Shown here in pieces: positions 35,596 through 48,169 of a stretch of 64,000 nt of DNA. The notes beneath the pieces were generated by a model. It made no database searches and was not told the DNA's origin. It was given only the letters and a program-made list of their open reading frames with translations. The DNA is from Pleodorina starrii. Taxonomy: Eukaryota > Chlorophyta > Chlorophyceae > Chlamydomonadales > Volvocaceae. Numbering within the stretch: the stretch's first letter is position 1; each line of letters begins with the position of its first letter. The stretch covers positions 2,986,001-3,050,000 of the forward strand of contig BRXU01000009.1 in assembly GCA_030267565.1 (NCBI GenBank), written 5' to 3'. Made by a program: the position numbers and the translations under genes.

Positions 35596-37400
35596 GGTGG
35601 ACGTAGAATCGAGTAGACGTGTGTAGTTGATATGTTACTGCAGTTGTTCTAGGTCTTGAATCTCTTACTTGAATCTCTTACACCACAAGAGGTCGACCGT
35701 AGAGCGATACACCTGTCGTGATGTGTGAGAGCCACAAATAACGGTGGCGTTGGTGGTTGAAACTCGCATATGTGTATGTATGTGACTAGACAAATCGCAT
35801 GTACGTGTACAAGTGACATAGCTTTAACGTACAGCATTGTAAGCGTCGCCCACCACTTGTCAAGTCGCAACCACTTGGTTTCCCCGAAGTGCCCAATTTT
35901 CCCAGCGGTAACAAAGAGCCCCATTCAAAAGGCAGCACAGCCAAATTACGTATAATGCGCGCCTTAGACCAGCCACAAACAGCTCTGACGCAGGTCCTGA
36001 CTGTCGGCGTACGTACCAAGCGGACGTGTTCGAACTTTTCCTGCCTGGTGTACGGCCCGTGTGCAAGCTCCTTTACAAGGAGAATTTGCTTTACGATGAC
36101 AAATCTGTGCACGCCTCAGATAAACTATGAAGTTTTTTACTTTACTCGTGCGAAGGTCCGCTTCGGGCCAGCCTCCCTCATGGAGCAAGGCTTGAAGGCG
36201 ACCCGTCGGCGCCACAGCCGCTGGGGGATCTTCCGCCGCATTAATTTCCATCACAGGCCCGCTTGCACGCCATCATTTTGATGTGGTGTAAGATTGCCCT
36301 CGCAAAGTAAGAAAACCCCAGTCTTGTCCTTTGCAAATTTAAAGGTGTCGTTTTATTCGTCGAGGGGCAAGGGGCAAGGAAGGGGCAAGAGACCCACGGG
36401 TCCGCCCCGCGCCTAAATAGCCTCCACCACTCCCTTCTCTACGTCAGCCATGCACGTGCTCCTCCTACAAATGGAAAGCTGCGGCCAAGGTCGTCGGGCA
36501 CCGGCGGGCGCCACGCGCCCAGCACAGCTACCACCCTACCAGTCACGTCCCTTCCCCTGCCCCGTTCGCTGCACGCCTTCCCCTCTTCGGTGTTCGGCTA
36601 ACACGTGCCCTCCTAGCTCCTAGCCGCAACCGCAACGACGACGCACCTCGCTTCGCACGCGTGCCTAGCCAGGCTACCGGTAACCTCGTCGTCACCTCAA
36701 CTGTACTGTGTGCTTGCTGCGAGCGAGCCATTCGCACACCCAATCAAAGGTGTCGCCACCCAAGCTGTGTGCCACAAACCTGAAGCCACCACACAAGCTG
36801 CAGCACACCGGACTTCATGTCTCCATCCGGAGTGGTGTGGTGTGGTATGGAAGCTGTGATCATGGGATTGATGTACCGCAACATGTCCACAACATGGCCC
36901 GCCTACCGGTACCGTAATCGCACCGCCGCCAACCCTCCTCCAACCCTCCTTCCGAGGACCCAGCGCGCGGCGCGGCGCCTGTCACAACTGGACTCCTCCT
37001 TTCTGCCCCTCGGCCCCACAAGCGTCAAGCCCTCAGCCTCCCACAGCTCTCCGTTGTGTGTCTCTCCTCTCCCCCAACTCGTTTATATTTCTCTCCCCCG
37101 CCCCAACTCCCTCCCTTTCCCTCCCTCCCCCGCTCTCTTTGATATTCCCCCCAAGTTCAATCAACCAACTGTGTTGGAGCCGCACACTCCAGCCGCACGC
37201 CCTCTTCCTCTCCTCCCTCTCAATTCGCTCACACGAGTCTAAACTTGACCGCTACCGACGGGAACGTCCTACGTCAGGCCCTCATTGTGAGTTTGTGACC
37301 CATGGGACACCCATCGCCCCTTCCAACCTCTTCCGGCAGCCAACCCAGAACCGACCGCGCGCGCGCCCGCCCCCGAAGTATGAAACCCATCGAATCCGCG
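35596..37400. other. Intergenic region between OPR gene end and CCD start
   Basis: Holds the CCD promoter (right of 35595, read leftward) and the 3' UTR of the OPR gene. It includes one GACCCACGGGTC (36391-36402) beside a GGGGCAA direct repeat (36363-36390) and a pyrimidine-rich stretch at 36960-37220. No coding frame is convincing. Confidence 0.5.
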
Positions 37401-40400
37401 TCAGACTGCCAGCAGGCGACGCTTGATCTCCGCCAGGCTCGACATTGCGCCGTCCCCACCGGCGGGGGCGGGGGCCGCGCCCGCCAACTCGCCGCCGCCG
37501 CCCCCGCCGTTGCCGCCGCCCCCATTGCCACCCTCGCTGCCGCCGCCGCCACCCGTTCCCGTCGCAAGCCCTGACGACACGGCCGCGGTGCCAGCAGCGG
37601 GCCGCCACAGCACCGGCCCCGCCTGCGCCGCGGGAAGCTCGATGCTTAGGTCGCCGCCCAGGTCCACACGAACGTCGGGCGGAGCCGCCAGCGTCACCCG
37701 CGCCCCGCCATTCAGCATCCGCGTCACCTCCCGCGACCCAGCAGCAGCACCACCACCACCACCACCATTAGACCCAACGGAAGCTGCCGCAGCAGCAGCA
37801 GCGGCGGCGGCAGCGGCGACGACGCTGGGCTCCTGCCGTACCCCGTCGCTGTCAGAGACGGCGGTGACGGCGCCCCCAGCCCTCCCCCCCGCTGACGCCG
37901 CGAGCTTCCCAGCCCCAGCCCGCCGCCCTCCCATCTTGTCGTTCCGCTGCTTCGGCGCTGCCGTCGACCCCCGCCGCCGCCGGCGGCTCGCCCGGGCACC
38001 GTCTTCCGCCCCAACTGCCGCCGCCGCCGCGGCAGCGGCGGTCGCACCGGCGCCGCTGACTCCCTCCGCCTCACCGGCAATGTCGCCGCTGGGCTCCGAG
38101 ACCACCATATGCGGACCCAGCTCCGCCTCCGCCAGCGGACCCAGGCCACCTCCGCCCGCGCTGCCCGCCTGCCGCGGCAGGGGCGACATGGCCAGGAACG
38201 CCCCCAGCTGCTGCGCCGCATAGGCGCCGCTGTCCGCCTCCATCGCCGCCAGCCGCTGCTCCGCCTCCGCCAGGAACTCATCCACCTTGACCAGCCCGCC
38301 GCCGCCGCCGCCGCCGCTGCCGCTGCCGTTTCCGCTGCCGTTGAGTCGCCGCAGCGCCGTGATGATCTGGCCCAGGTCCAACGCCGACAGGCCCGCCGCC
38401 GACTCGGCGGCGCCGCCGCCGCCGCCGGCCGCCGCCGCCGGCGGCGCCGCGTTCATGAGCGCCCGTGCCGCGTTGACGTAGTTGTACACCCAGGCCGGCG
38501 GCGGCAGCAGCGTCAGTTCCGCCAGCGACCAGGCGATGGTGGCCAGGCACCAGCCATTCATGGAGGCGAGCTTGTGGTAGGTCACCTTGAGGAACTCCGC
38601 CAGCCACTCCTTGTCGGGCCGCCGCCGCATGTGGGCAAGAGCCCAGATCATGGAAGACAGCTCCTGCGCGACCGAGCGAGAGCGTGTGTGGAAGCGTGTT
38701 TGGGAGCGTGTGTATGAGCATGTTTGGGAGCGTGTTTGGAAGCGTGTGTGTGGAAGCGTGTTTGGAAGCGTGTGTGGGAGCGTGTGTGGATGCGTGTGTG
38801 GGAGCGTATGTGGGAGCGTGTGTGCATGTAAGCATGTATACATATATACATGTGTACCGCGTAACGAGGGCAACACCGGACCATGCACAACAACCGCGCC
38901 CCTCCCTCCTCCTCCTCCACCCCCTCCTCCTCCCTCCCTCCCCCTGCACGACCCACGCACCTGCGGCTTGAAGCTGCTGAGTCGTCGGTCCGTGGCGATG
39001 AAGAACAGCGCCAGGACCTCCGCTGGCAGCGCCTCCCCGCGCACTCCCAGTCGCGCCAGTGCCCACATGGTTGAGGCCACCTCCACGGGGGTGAACATGG
39101 AGGCAGTCAGCTGCAGCCGGGTCACCACCAGACCCAACCAGGCGGGAGGGGGGCGGGCCTGCAGGCGGGCGAGTGCCCACAGGGTCTGCGGCAGCGGACA
39201 GCGGAGAGGGAGAGGGGGGGGCGGGGCGGAGGGGTAAGAGGGAGGTTGAGAGGGAGGTTGGGAGGGAGGTTGGCGTTCGGAAAAGCTGCCCCCATGGCGC
39301 CCTGGCAGTCCCAGCTGCTGCTGCCATCACTTGCTGTCATCGATCCTCCCGAAGTGGTGTCGCTGCTGCGGCCGCTGCCTCGCAGTTGCGCTCCTAGTCA
39401 CGCGTCACGGAGGGCCGGCAATCCTTAAACAAACTCCGTGTGTGTTCGTTTGCGCGTGTGTGCGTATGTGTGCATGTGCCCAGGTCGCCGCGCCCCCGAT
39501 CCTCCCCGGCCCGGCCCGGCCCCCGCCCCGCGGGCCGCTGCTCCCACCTGGGACAGGTCCACGGGCTTAAAGTACGGCAGCTGCCTGTACGACGCATCAA
39601 AAAAGGCCGACAGCCACATCTTGGTCGGGTACAGCCGCAGCCGCGCGCAGGCCCACAGACAGTTGCACATGCCGTTGGGCTCCAGCCCCGGCAGCTCCCA
39701 TTGCACCGCCGCCAGCAGCCGCCGGCCCAGATCCGCGCGGGGCTGCGCACCCAGACACGCCAGCGAGTACATCAGCGTGGCTAAGTCCAGACCGCTGTAG
39801 CGGCGACCCAGCTTCCGCTGTTGCCCGCGTTGCTGCTGCTGCTGTTGCGACGGCCCGTCCGTGCTACTGCTGCTAGTGGTGGTGGTGGTGGTCCGCTGCT
39901 GCTGCTGTTCGGCCTGCCGTAGCCGTTCCTGCGGCGGCAGGGGCAGCCGCGCAGCGGCGTGCTCCAGCACAAGGCCCAGGAAGGCGGGTGAGGGGGCGGC
40001 GCCAAGCTTCGCCAGGCCCCAGGCAAACTGGGTGATGCCCTGTGGGGGTGGGGGTCAAGACACCGCAGCGGAGGGGCGGAGGTGGCGATGTTAGCGAGTG
40101 GATCCAGGACCCAGCCGTACTCACCGTACCGTATCTGTTGTTCTGTTCATGCTACCCTGTTGTGGGTGTGTCGGGAAGGGCTCGGTGGAAGGATTCAGGA
40201 GGGTAGGCCTCATTCAAAGGGCGGCCGCCGCAAGGCGTGCTTGGTTGCCTGTTTTGCCCTCAGCCCCCCAGCTTATTATGTGTGGGAGACCGAGGAAACC
40301 GAGGACGAGAATCAAACCGGCCCCCCCCCCGCCTTTCCCCATTGACCCAATCGCTGGTTGCTGCACTTCACTTCACTCTCCAAACGCCCCCGACGCCGCC

Positions 40401-43037
40401 TCCAGCCACACTGGCCCGACCCGACCCGACCCGACCTGCGGCGTGAAGGCGTCCGGCCCCAGCACCACCGCCCTCGCCTGCGCCGCCTGCAGCCACTCCT
40501 CCCCCGGGTGCTGCTGACTCAGCGCCAACGAATACACCACATTAGACAGGCTGCGGCCGCAGAAGGAACCCAGGGTCGCCTGCGGGGGGCACGTAAGGAC
40601 ACATGGGACATGGCGGTGCGGTGTGGGGGAGGTGTGGGTGAGGTGCGGTGTGGGGGAGGTGTGGGGGTGGTGCGGTGTGGGGGTGGTGCGGTGTGGGGGT
40701 GGTGCGGTGTGGGGGCGGTGTGGGGGCGGTGCGGTGCGGTGCAAGCGACGGGTTCAGGCGAGATGTGGCCAGGAGGCTGTCCTCCTGACTCTCCGTCTCC
40801 ACGGAATGCCGCCCTGCCTACCTCTCTCTCTCTCACACACCGCCTGGCCTTGCCTTACCAGCAGCGCAGCCGCCATGTACCCGCCCCAACCGACCTTCGC
40901 GACCTAGGTAGGCGGCCCTCTCGCCCCCCTCACCCCCGCACACGTTTACACCCGCATACACACCCCCACCTGCACGTGCTCCAGCAGCTGATTCAGCCTG
41001 GCCGGCGCCACCTTGTACCGCAGCCTGGCCAGCGCCCAGATGACAGTGGCCATGTCGCGAGGCGCAAAGGCCGCCAGGTCGGCTGCGGCGGCGGACAGCA
41101 GTGCGTCCATCCACTTGGGTGGCGGCTGGTGGTTCTGGCGGGCAAAGGCCCACAGCAGCGAGGACAGGCCCTGGGGCTGCGCAGGGCGAACGGAAGGGAG
41201 GGAGGGAGGGAGCGGAGCGGGATGGGGTGGGTGCGCACAGCCGTGGGGTGGTGGCCCTGGTGGTGTGGGTGAGGGGGGCGGTCTAAGGAGTGAGTTTGTT
41301 GGGGGCGGGCGTGCTTGGGTGTGGGGTGTGGCGCAGCGACCTGGTTGGCTGCCCGTTTCCTCCGTCGTAGCGCGAGGCGCTGGTCAGGAGCAACCCCTTG
41401 CTGAGTGTCCAGTGCCCTGTAGGTCCGTGCCTCGAAACCAGCTTGCAGCTCCCCCCCTGCGCCCCCGCAGGCGTTGTCCCTCTCCGGATCGCGCCCCGGA
41501 TCGTATCCGTCCTTCCTTCGAGTCCCCGGGTCCGGCCGACAAGGGGCGCCCTGCGGCATAAATCTGCGGTGCCACACCCCCTCGAGGTAGCGCCGAGCCG
41601 CCCTGCACCGCCCCCCTTCCCTACCTGCAGCGCTGACAGGTGCGGCTCCACCGCTGCCGCCAGCCCCGCCAGCAGCTCCCGGTCGGGCAGCTCCAGGCGG
41701 GCGAGGCTGTAGGCAGCCACCACCAGGGAGCGGGGCTGGAGCTCCAGGAGCTGGCGCCGCAGGATGGTCTGGGGAGGGGGCGGTGGGGGGCGGTGGGGAG
41801 GCGGAAGGCGGCGGTGAAACGCGGCGGTGAAACACAGCGAGTGTAAGGCGGCGGTGGGCGGTGGGTCGCGTGGGAGGATGGAGGTTTTTGAGGGCAACCC
41901 ACCGACTCGCTGCCCGACCCACCGACTGGCCCGCCCACCGACCTGCAGTGTAGAGCATCCCTCTTTGAACAGCCGGGACTCGCGCGGCGTCAGACCTGCG
42001 CCGTGCAGCACCAGCACGCGGCTGAGCGCGGCGCAGGTGTGGTAGGTGTTGAAGTCCGCGGCGTTGTCCAGAATGAGCTGGTGCAGGCGGGTGTAGGAGG
42101 GGCAGGTGGTGATGACGCGCGTCAGCGCGGTGCGGTGCTGCAGGCTGGTCGGCGGCGGCTGCCAGGCCGGCAGCGACACCGAGTGGGGAATGTACGGCCG
42201 GAGGTCCTCCAGTTCCGGGTTGAAACTGGTGGCGGCGGCGCCTGTGGTGCTGCTGGAAGTCCTGGCGGTGGCGGTTGCGGCGGCGGCGCTGGTGCTGGGG
42301 CTGCTGCTAGGGCCGCCGCTGGGGCTGGGGCTGGTGGGAGAGGCAGTCCGGGGAGTGAGCGAGGTGGAAGGCGCCGCGGCGGCGCGGGCGGTGCTCCGAG
42401 GGCCGCCGCTGGCGGGTTGTTGCGTGGGATGAGCGTCGGGCAGGTGCTGCCGCGGCGACAGCGGCTGCTCGCTGGGTGCGTCGACCGGCGGCGACGGTTC
42501 CGCTTTCCGAGGGGGCTGATGGAGCAGCTTAAAAGCATTATGGTAGCTTTGCAGTGCCTACGGAAAATTAGCGAGCCAAAATTAGGGAGGCAAGCACAGT
42601 CGACGAGTGTCAAGTGGCTGCGAGGAAGGAGTCCATGTTGGGTAAACTCAGATGGCCATGCATTGATGTGATGAAATGTGGCAAGCTCGGCCCTCAAGCA
42701 CCACGCAGCAGCGCAGCAGCGGCAGGTCGGCCAGTGCGATTCCCGTTGAGTCGTCAGGCTTGCCCCCACCGTTATAGTACCTGTGACGCCTTGCAGCGAA
42801 TTCGCTGCAATGCTCTCCCACGGTGTGAATGTCCTCCGCATCGCCGTTCCCGCAACCTGCGGCTCCCAAAGTGGGCGTTAGAAGTTCCCCACCCTATCCT
42901 GTCGTCCCACGCAGAGCTCCTAAGACGATTGCTCACCGAGCACTGCAGATTGAAACGCTAGTCGCCGCGTAGCTTGTTGAGGGCGGGCACAGCGGCTCCT
43001 GAGGAGGCGCTGTACGCAAGGGGACCCAGCAGCTCAT
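37401..43037 (-). CDS. Octotricopeptide-repeat (OPR)-like protein, plastid-targeted
   Basis: OPR proteins bind organelle RNAs and control their stability, splicing or translation; they are expanded in Chlamydomonas. Exons: 42937-43037, 42781-42856, 41943-42557, 41625-41768, 40970-41176, 40436-40579, 39548-40039, 38961-39185 and 37401-38663, all in phase, 1,088 residues. Residues 1-59 read as a plastid leader ending RIRCKASQ. Residues about 230-760 hold helical pairs of the OPR/FAST type, for example LSSLLWAFARQNHQPPPKWMD, MATVIWALARL, VASTMWALARLGVRG and LSSMIWALAHMRRRPDKEWL. The C-terminal 300 residues are Ala/Gly-rich with an Arg patch and no RAP domain that I can see. A TATATAA lies 69 bases upstream of the ATG. 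Exons 1 and 2 were chosen because their phases fit and the joined leader is transit-like; they are the least certain. Its target RNA is unknown. Confidence 0.82.
38690..38825 (+). repeat. Minisatellite of GGAAGCGTGTGT-like units in OPR intron
   Basis: About eleven imperfect 10-14-base units (GGAAGCGTGTTT, GGGAGCGTGTGT, GGATGCGTGTGT) inside the last intron of the OPR gene. Both strands give long shadow frames. Confidence 0.88.
40412..40438 (+). repeat. (CCCGA)n pentamer at an exon/intron border
   Basis: Four or five CCCGA units cover the donor of OPR exon 6 (coding strand GTCGGGTCGGG). Confidence 0.75.
40615..40741 (+). repeat. G-rich minisatellite GCGGTGTGGGGG in OPR intron
   Basis: About ten units of GTGCGGTGTGGGGGTG and GGTGTGGGGGAG inside the intron between exons 5 and 6. 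The plus strand is quadruplex-prone; the transcribed RNA is C-rich. Confidence 0.9.
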
Positions 43038-43524
43038 GGCTTCCCCAAGCCCCGAGGCCCCTAACTACAATAATCCCACCTAACACAATTCAAAAAGTAA
43101 GACGGTTATATAATTCCTCTTGACGCTGATCTACACCCTGTTACAAGGCTGAGTCCGCCGCAATTGGTCCTAACTCCCGCATTGTTGCAAGAACTCTCAG
43201 GCATAAGGACGCATCATCCGCACTGCATGTAGGTTACCAAGCCGAGTTCAATCCAAACCGGTCGCCATCGGCAGGCTCAGTGATGTGCCGTGCACCCGTA
43301 CATCAACGGTGCTGTTCAGGACGCCTCCGTCCTGCTGTCGCCCATACACGCAAGCACAACATCATCTGCATAGTAACATCTTGATTCCGGTTGTTTGACT
43401 TTCGCTTAGCCGCGGCGCTAAGCAAATAAACTACACTGCACTTGTTTGTTTTGCTTATTGTCGGTGCAATCTACGTGAAGCTGGGCATGACTGATTAGGT
43501 CTGGGTATAACAAAGACAGCGATA
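43038..43524. promoter_or_regulatory. Divergent promoter region of OPR gene and lumen-protein gene
   Basis: 487 bp between two divergent start codons, with lower GC than the genes. Minus-strand TATATAA (43112-43106) points at the OPR gene. No matching element was found for the plus-strand gene. Confidence 0.45.
43106..43112 (-). promoter_or_regulatory. TATA-box candidate for the OPR gene
   Basis: TATATAA on the minus strand, 69 bases upstream of the ATG at 43037. Confidence 0.3.
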
Positions 43525-45469
43525 ATGATGATTTCTGCGGGCTCGCCTGTAACGGGTCCATCATCGCGCAATCGGCCGTCGCAGCACACGCGGAGATCCG
43601 CCCTGGTCCTACGTGCAACACCTGCGGATCACGTGAGACCTGATGCACAAACGTCGCGACGTGGACTGCTCCTGGGCTTGCTCGGTAAGGCGCCCCGCTC
43701 CTACGACGTGCATGCCCACCCTGCGCGCCAAATCTTCACGTGACAACATGTTGTACATCATCGGGCACTTCTAATGCATGCCCGGCGTTGTTGGCATCAG
43801 AGGGCGAGTTTTCTCCTGTTCACCGGCGTATTTCGTACGGTTCCGCTTCTCAGGTTCGCTCGCGACCATAACATCGCTTCGCCCACGACCCGCCTTTGCG
43901 GAGGCGGAGGCGCCCTTGCCCGGCCACAACGCGAGCACGCTTCCCGAGGCAGCAGCACCATCGGCCCCGCCACCGGTCCCGCCATCGCCATCCTCCGCCC
44001 CGCAACCCAGCCCGCCGCATGGGGCTGCACCGCCTCCACCTGACGCTGCCGGGCCCTCTGGCTCGCCCCCAGCCACGAACGGCAATGGCAACGGGGCCAG
44101 CGGTAGTGGTTCCGCCCCATCATCGGGTGCAACCACTTCAATGACCACCACAACGACCACAACGAGCCGCATTGTGACGATGGACGACGCCTCGCTAACG
44201 GACGAGGCAGCCCGGCGCCTCCTGCTGGAGGAGGAGGAGCGCCGGCGGCGGCGGAAGAAGTCGCAGGGGCGGTTTAAGGAGCTTGAGGAGGTGCGGCAGC
44301 ACGGTCTATCGGGGGCTCTATCGGGGGCTCTATCGGCGGTGGCGGTGTCAGGGATTGGAATGGCCTGGCGGTCTTGAATGACTGGGCGGGCTCCGGGCAG
44401 GCTTGTCCCAGGACAATGTACGACTGGCCGCCAACGGTGCTCGGGTCGTTAACCCACTTTGCAGTCCAACCCCGGCACCCCGCTCGGGCATTCTGTTGAT
44501 CTGGGTCGCGGTAAAGCCATGTCTGGCAGTTGTTCCCGCGACGCATGACAAATAAAGCCATGATTTGAGCCCAAAGGCGCGCCAGAAGGGCCGGGTATAA
44601 AGCAGCGACCCGGCCGCGGCATACCGGCACGTGTGGTTTTGCTCCGCCCCGTCTGTGCGGGGGGGCGCTGATAGGAACCATGTAGCTCTGTGCGTGTACC
44701 GTATGGCTGGTCAAGCAGTCGCACTGGACAACACGTGTCCGGCCACCCCCTCACGCCGCGCTCCTCCCGCTGTGGATCCTCCCAGATCCGAATGGAGCTC
44801 GCGGAGAAGGAGCTGGCGTTGCTGGAGAAGGAGAAGGCGCTCCTAACCAAGGAGCAAACACTGGCGGTTCTTGCTGAGGAGGTGGGGTGATTTGGCTAGG
44901 AAAACGAGGCGAGGGCCGGCGGCGGGTTGATTGAAAGTGGTTGGTGGTCGGTGCTGGCGCTGGGCCCGAACCAGATCGTTTGCGACTCACAGCGTTTGGG
45001 CCGACCCACATCGCCAACGCCGGGGCCGACCCACATCGCAAGCACCGTAGCCCGGTGCAAGCCATGTGAGCCCGTGCGCATGGCCTTTCGAGGCTCGTTG
45101 CCCTAGACTGTGCGGCACTGGCCGTGGCGGCCTAGAGCCCGTGGCACTGGAACCATGGGCCGTAAGGCCAGGTACGCCGCAGCGCAAGCTGCGATAGGAG
45201 GTAAGTCTCCAGCACGCCATGCTCCCGATGTCAGCGCCTCTTCGGCTACCGCGGCCACCGTCTCTCGCCTCCGCTGGCCGCCTCTCCTTGCTCCTACCGA
45301 CGCTTTGCTATCCCGTCGCTGCCCCTATCCCCGTCGCCGTCCCACGCTGCCTCTGCAGCTGGAGGTGGAGCGGAAGCTGCGCGCGCTGCTGACCAAGGAG
45401 AAGGAGCGGGCGGAGGAGGAAGCGGCGCTGGCGATGGGGCTCTGCATGGGCGGCTTCTCGATGCCCTAA
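43525..45469 (+). CDS. Putative Tat-targeted thylakoid-lumen coiled-coil protein
   Basis: Not recognised by family. Exons 43525-43684, 43854-44290, 44786-44881 and 45359-45469 join in phase to 267 residues. The leader is bipartite: an acid-poor Ser/Arg stretch (1-44), then SRRGLLLGLLGSLATITSL with the twin arginine at 45-46, and AFA|EAEAP as a thylakoid processing site near residue 69. This is the pattern of proteins sent through the chloroplast Tat pathway. The mature part starts with a Pro/Ser/Gly/Ala linker (70-150), then a highly charged helix LLLEEEERRRRRKKSQGRFKELEE. Exons 3 and 4 continue it (MELAEKELALLEKEKALLTKE, LRALLTKEKERAEEEAALAMG) and end GGFSMP. Exons 3 and 4 were joined by phase and coiled-coil character; a missed exon between them is possible. 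ATG 43525 or 43528 may be used. Confidence 0.68.
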
Positions 45470-48169
45470 AAGAACCGCGAAAGTGCCGGCCCTGAGAGGT
45501 CCCTAAAAGCATACGCGGCAAGCACTTCGAATCAACGCGCTCCTAGGCTGGGGCGCATTGGGGCGTGCGGGCGTCAGGCACAGCGTTTACCAGTTCCGCA
45601 CTCTGCCTATTCCTAAGAAGGCGGAGAGCACGTGCCGGTGGAGTCCAGCGCGCGGCCGGCTGGCGCCGATGGAAAAGGGCCAACGCTAAGGCGAGGGCCC
45701 ACAAACTGCAGTCGGATTGGGGGCCTGGGAATTCAAACAGGGCGCAGGGAAATGGGTTTTCAGGGACTGCAGGTTTTGCCGCCGCTGGAGGCTGCTGGGG
45801 ACGGGTTATCGCAGAGCGCCTGGCAGTCGCGTGCAGGGAGTGCGTGGCGGGTTGGCGTGCTGGGTCGGCGGCGCGGTGCGAGCGGTTCGGGAGGTGCCGC
45901 TGCTGGTCCGATCGCATGTGCCAGGGTGGGGCTGCGAAGCACCGGGGTTAAGAGTGGTGCCGATTTGCGATCGTGTCGAAAGTGGGACTACCGTCGCCTG
46001 TGCGTGGAGTTTTGAATGTCCTGCAGCGCTCATGTTGTGACTGGTGTGGCAATGTGTCGAGGCGACCCGTGGCGCTGTAGGTAGGCTCCTTTCGTCTTTG
46101 TTTACTAGGTGTTGCATATGGCACGCGTAGGGGTATGTTTGGAAGTTCATTCGTGTGTCTAGGAAATGGCGACCGCAGTGCAGCCTGGATCATTGATTTG
46201 ACGGTCAATAGTTCATATACGTACCAACATGGTTTTTCGACGCACTGTGGTGTTACTCATGTGAACGTCCCTGGCCGGCTAAGGCCTCTACAGGGAGCCG
46301 GTCGTGACAGGTGTTTGTTTGCGTTGATTTCCTGTCCTCGGTTTTCTCGGCTCCTTAGTATAACGGCAGCTGTGATGGCTGGCCGGGGTGCCAGAAGCAA
46401 GTGAGGCTCGATCGAAGGCGCTGACTGCACATTCCTACGGCTTTGTTTGTCTTGAACATACAACCGACCCACGGGTCAACTTAGTTTTTTTGTCAAAATA
46501 GCTTGGCTACATGCCTTAGACCGTTAGCTTGGAGAGCTGCCGCAGGAGAGTGTGTGTGTGTGTGCGCGCGCGTGTGAGGCTGATGTTTCAGCTGCGCAGT
46601 ACAGTTTTCAGTATACGCTTTGCGGTGGCAGGTGCCAATTGTGCTTCTGTAGTACATTGTGTACGACCATGTGGTGTACGACCAGGTGGGATGGTCGGGG
46701 ACGGCGTTCCGGCTTCCGGGCTGCGTTGCGGCGCGGCTTGCTTTATAGGCGAGGAGGCGGTCGAAGCACCGCAGGTCGCGGCGGCATACGGTAGCTGTTG
46801 TGGTATGCGAGCCGTCGCACTTGATATGTGTGGCGCTCATTTTGATGTCACTTGAAATTTCTTGCCTGCCTGCAATCCATGGGGACCGTAGTGGCACGTA
46901 CTATTACTTCGTTCCGCCGTGTTATCAACCAGGCAGCGCGTCCGAAGTTCCCAGCCCTTTCGGACAGAGCCCGCATTGGGACGCAATTTGCTGTGTCTTT
47001 CGACGTTGCGAAATGCAGGGCATGCTTCCTCTGCACGTCTGCAGGGCAGCCACTTACACATCCAAAACACTTGCAGACCAATCCCTGCCAAAATCATATG
47101 GCGACAAGCTTGGCGGCGCCGTTGCAAAGTCTTCAGTTGCGGACATTCGTGTGGCATGAGCTTCGACATCCCTCTACAACACCCGAACAGTTACGGCATT
47201 CCTTCCCTCTCCGGCGACGCCCCTAACGAATCCCTGCCAGGTTGGCTGACTGTTAGCCAGGCCGACGTGCTACAACAAGGCAAAAAACTAGCTTTTCGAA
47301 ACATCCCCGTCACTCCCCAGAGCCAAAATCGGCTCCTGCGCTCTACGCGCAATATCCCTCTCGGCCCCTGGTGCCAAGCCACCAACCCTTGCCCTACCAT
47401 TCATCCTGCCAATATGATGATCGGTCAGCGTAAGCCTTCGGGTATCGGGTTTCTGGTTTGGAGACGTGGTTTTTAATTGGCGATACCGCCAAGACACGCG
47501 CGTGCGGCATCGAGCACGTCCGCTCGCCGTCACCGGACAAAACGCCACCGGGCAGCGGCGGCGGGTTAGATTGCGCGCAAAATTCATAACCCCGCAAGCG
47601 CCATGGGGTGCCTCGGCAGCTGTGCCCACCACCAACTGTACGGCAAACGATCACACGTGACGCTGGAAGTGACGGCGCCCGCCACCTCTGCATGGCATTT
47701 CTGCCTCCCCACCCCTTCTTGCGCCCCTTTCCTGCGCCGGCCGCGCCGTGACAAATCCCGCCTCTTGCCCCCTCCCAGTCCATACACCAGCAGCAAACCC
47801 CGCGTACCGGTATTCGCCCCCATACACTTCCCGCACGCGCCGGCAGCCCCGCACGCGCCCGCCATGGACCCGCCCTGCACCGCCCTGCACCGCAACAACC
47901 CGCAACAAGGCCCCGTGACTTTCCTGCACATCCTTACCACCAGGCATTCAGTTTTTTTCAGCCTAGATTCCCTACAAAGCTGCTATTTCCTACTTTGTTC
48001 AATAGATCCTATTCCGCACGTCGTCCTAAATCCCTTTCCGTCACGGAACTGTACACGGGCAAGAGTCCGCGGTTGAGATGGGCAGATGGCCGCCTCGTCG
48101 TCTGAACGACTGAAGGGCTGCCAGGCAGCCGCAGCGGCGGTGCCGATTTCACAGCCGCGTCGCCATCCG
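45470..48169. other. Convergent intergenic region, 2.7 kb
   Basis: Between the ends of the lumen-protein gene (+) and the GNAT gene (-). One GACCCACGGGTC lies at 46466-46477. Frames at 46.9-47.5 kb are open on several strands but show no domain or splice pattern. Nothing else seen. Confidence 0.45.

Noticed and set aside
38109..38717. Arg/Gln-rich plus-strand frames opposite the last OPR exon, and similar frames opposite the giant gene (59017-60462)
   Set aside because: They are antisense shadows of Ala/Gly/Gln-rich coding exons.
46919..47476. 185-codon plus-strand frame in the 45.5-48.2 kb gap
   Set aside because: No domain, and other frames over the same bases are equally open.
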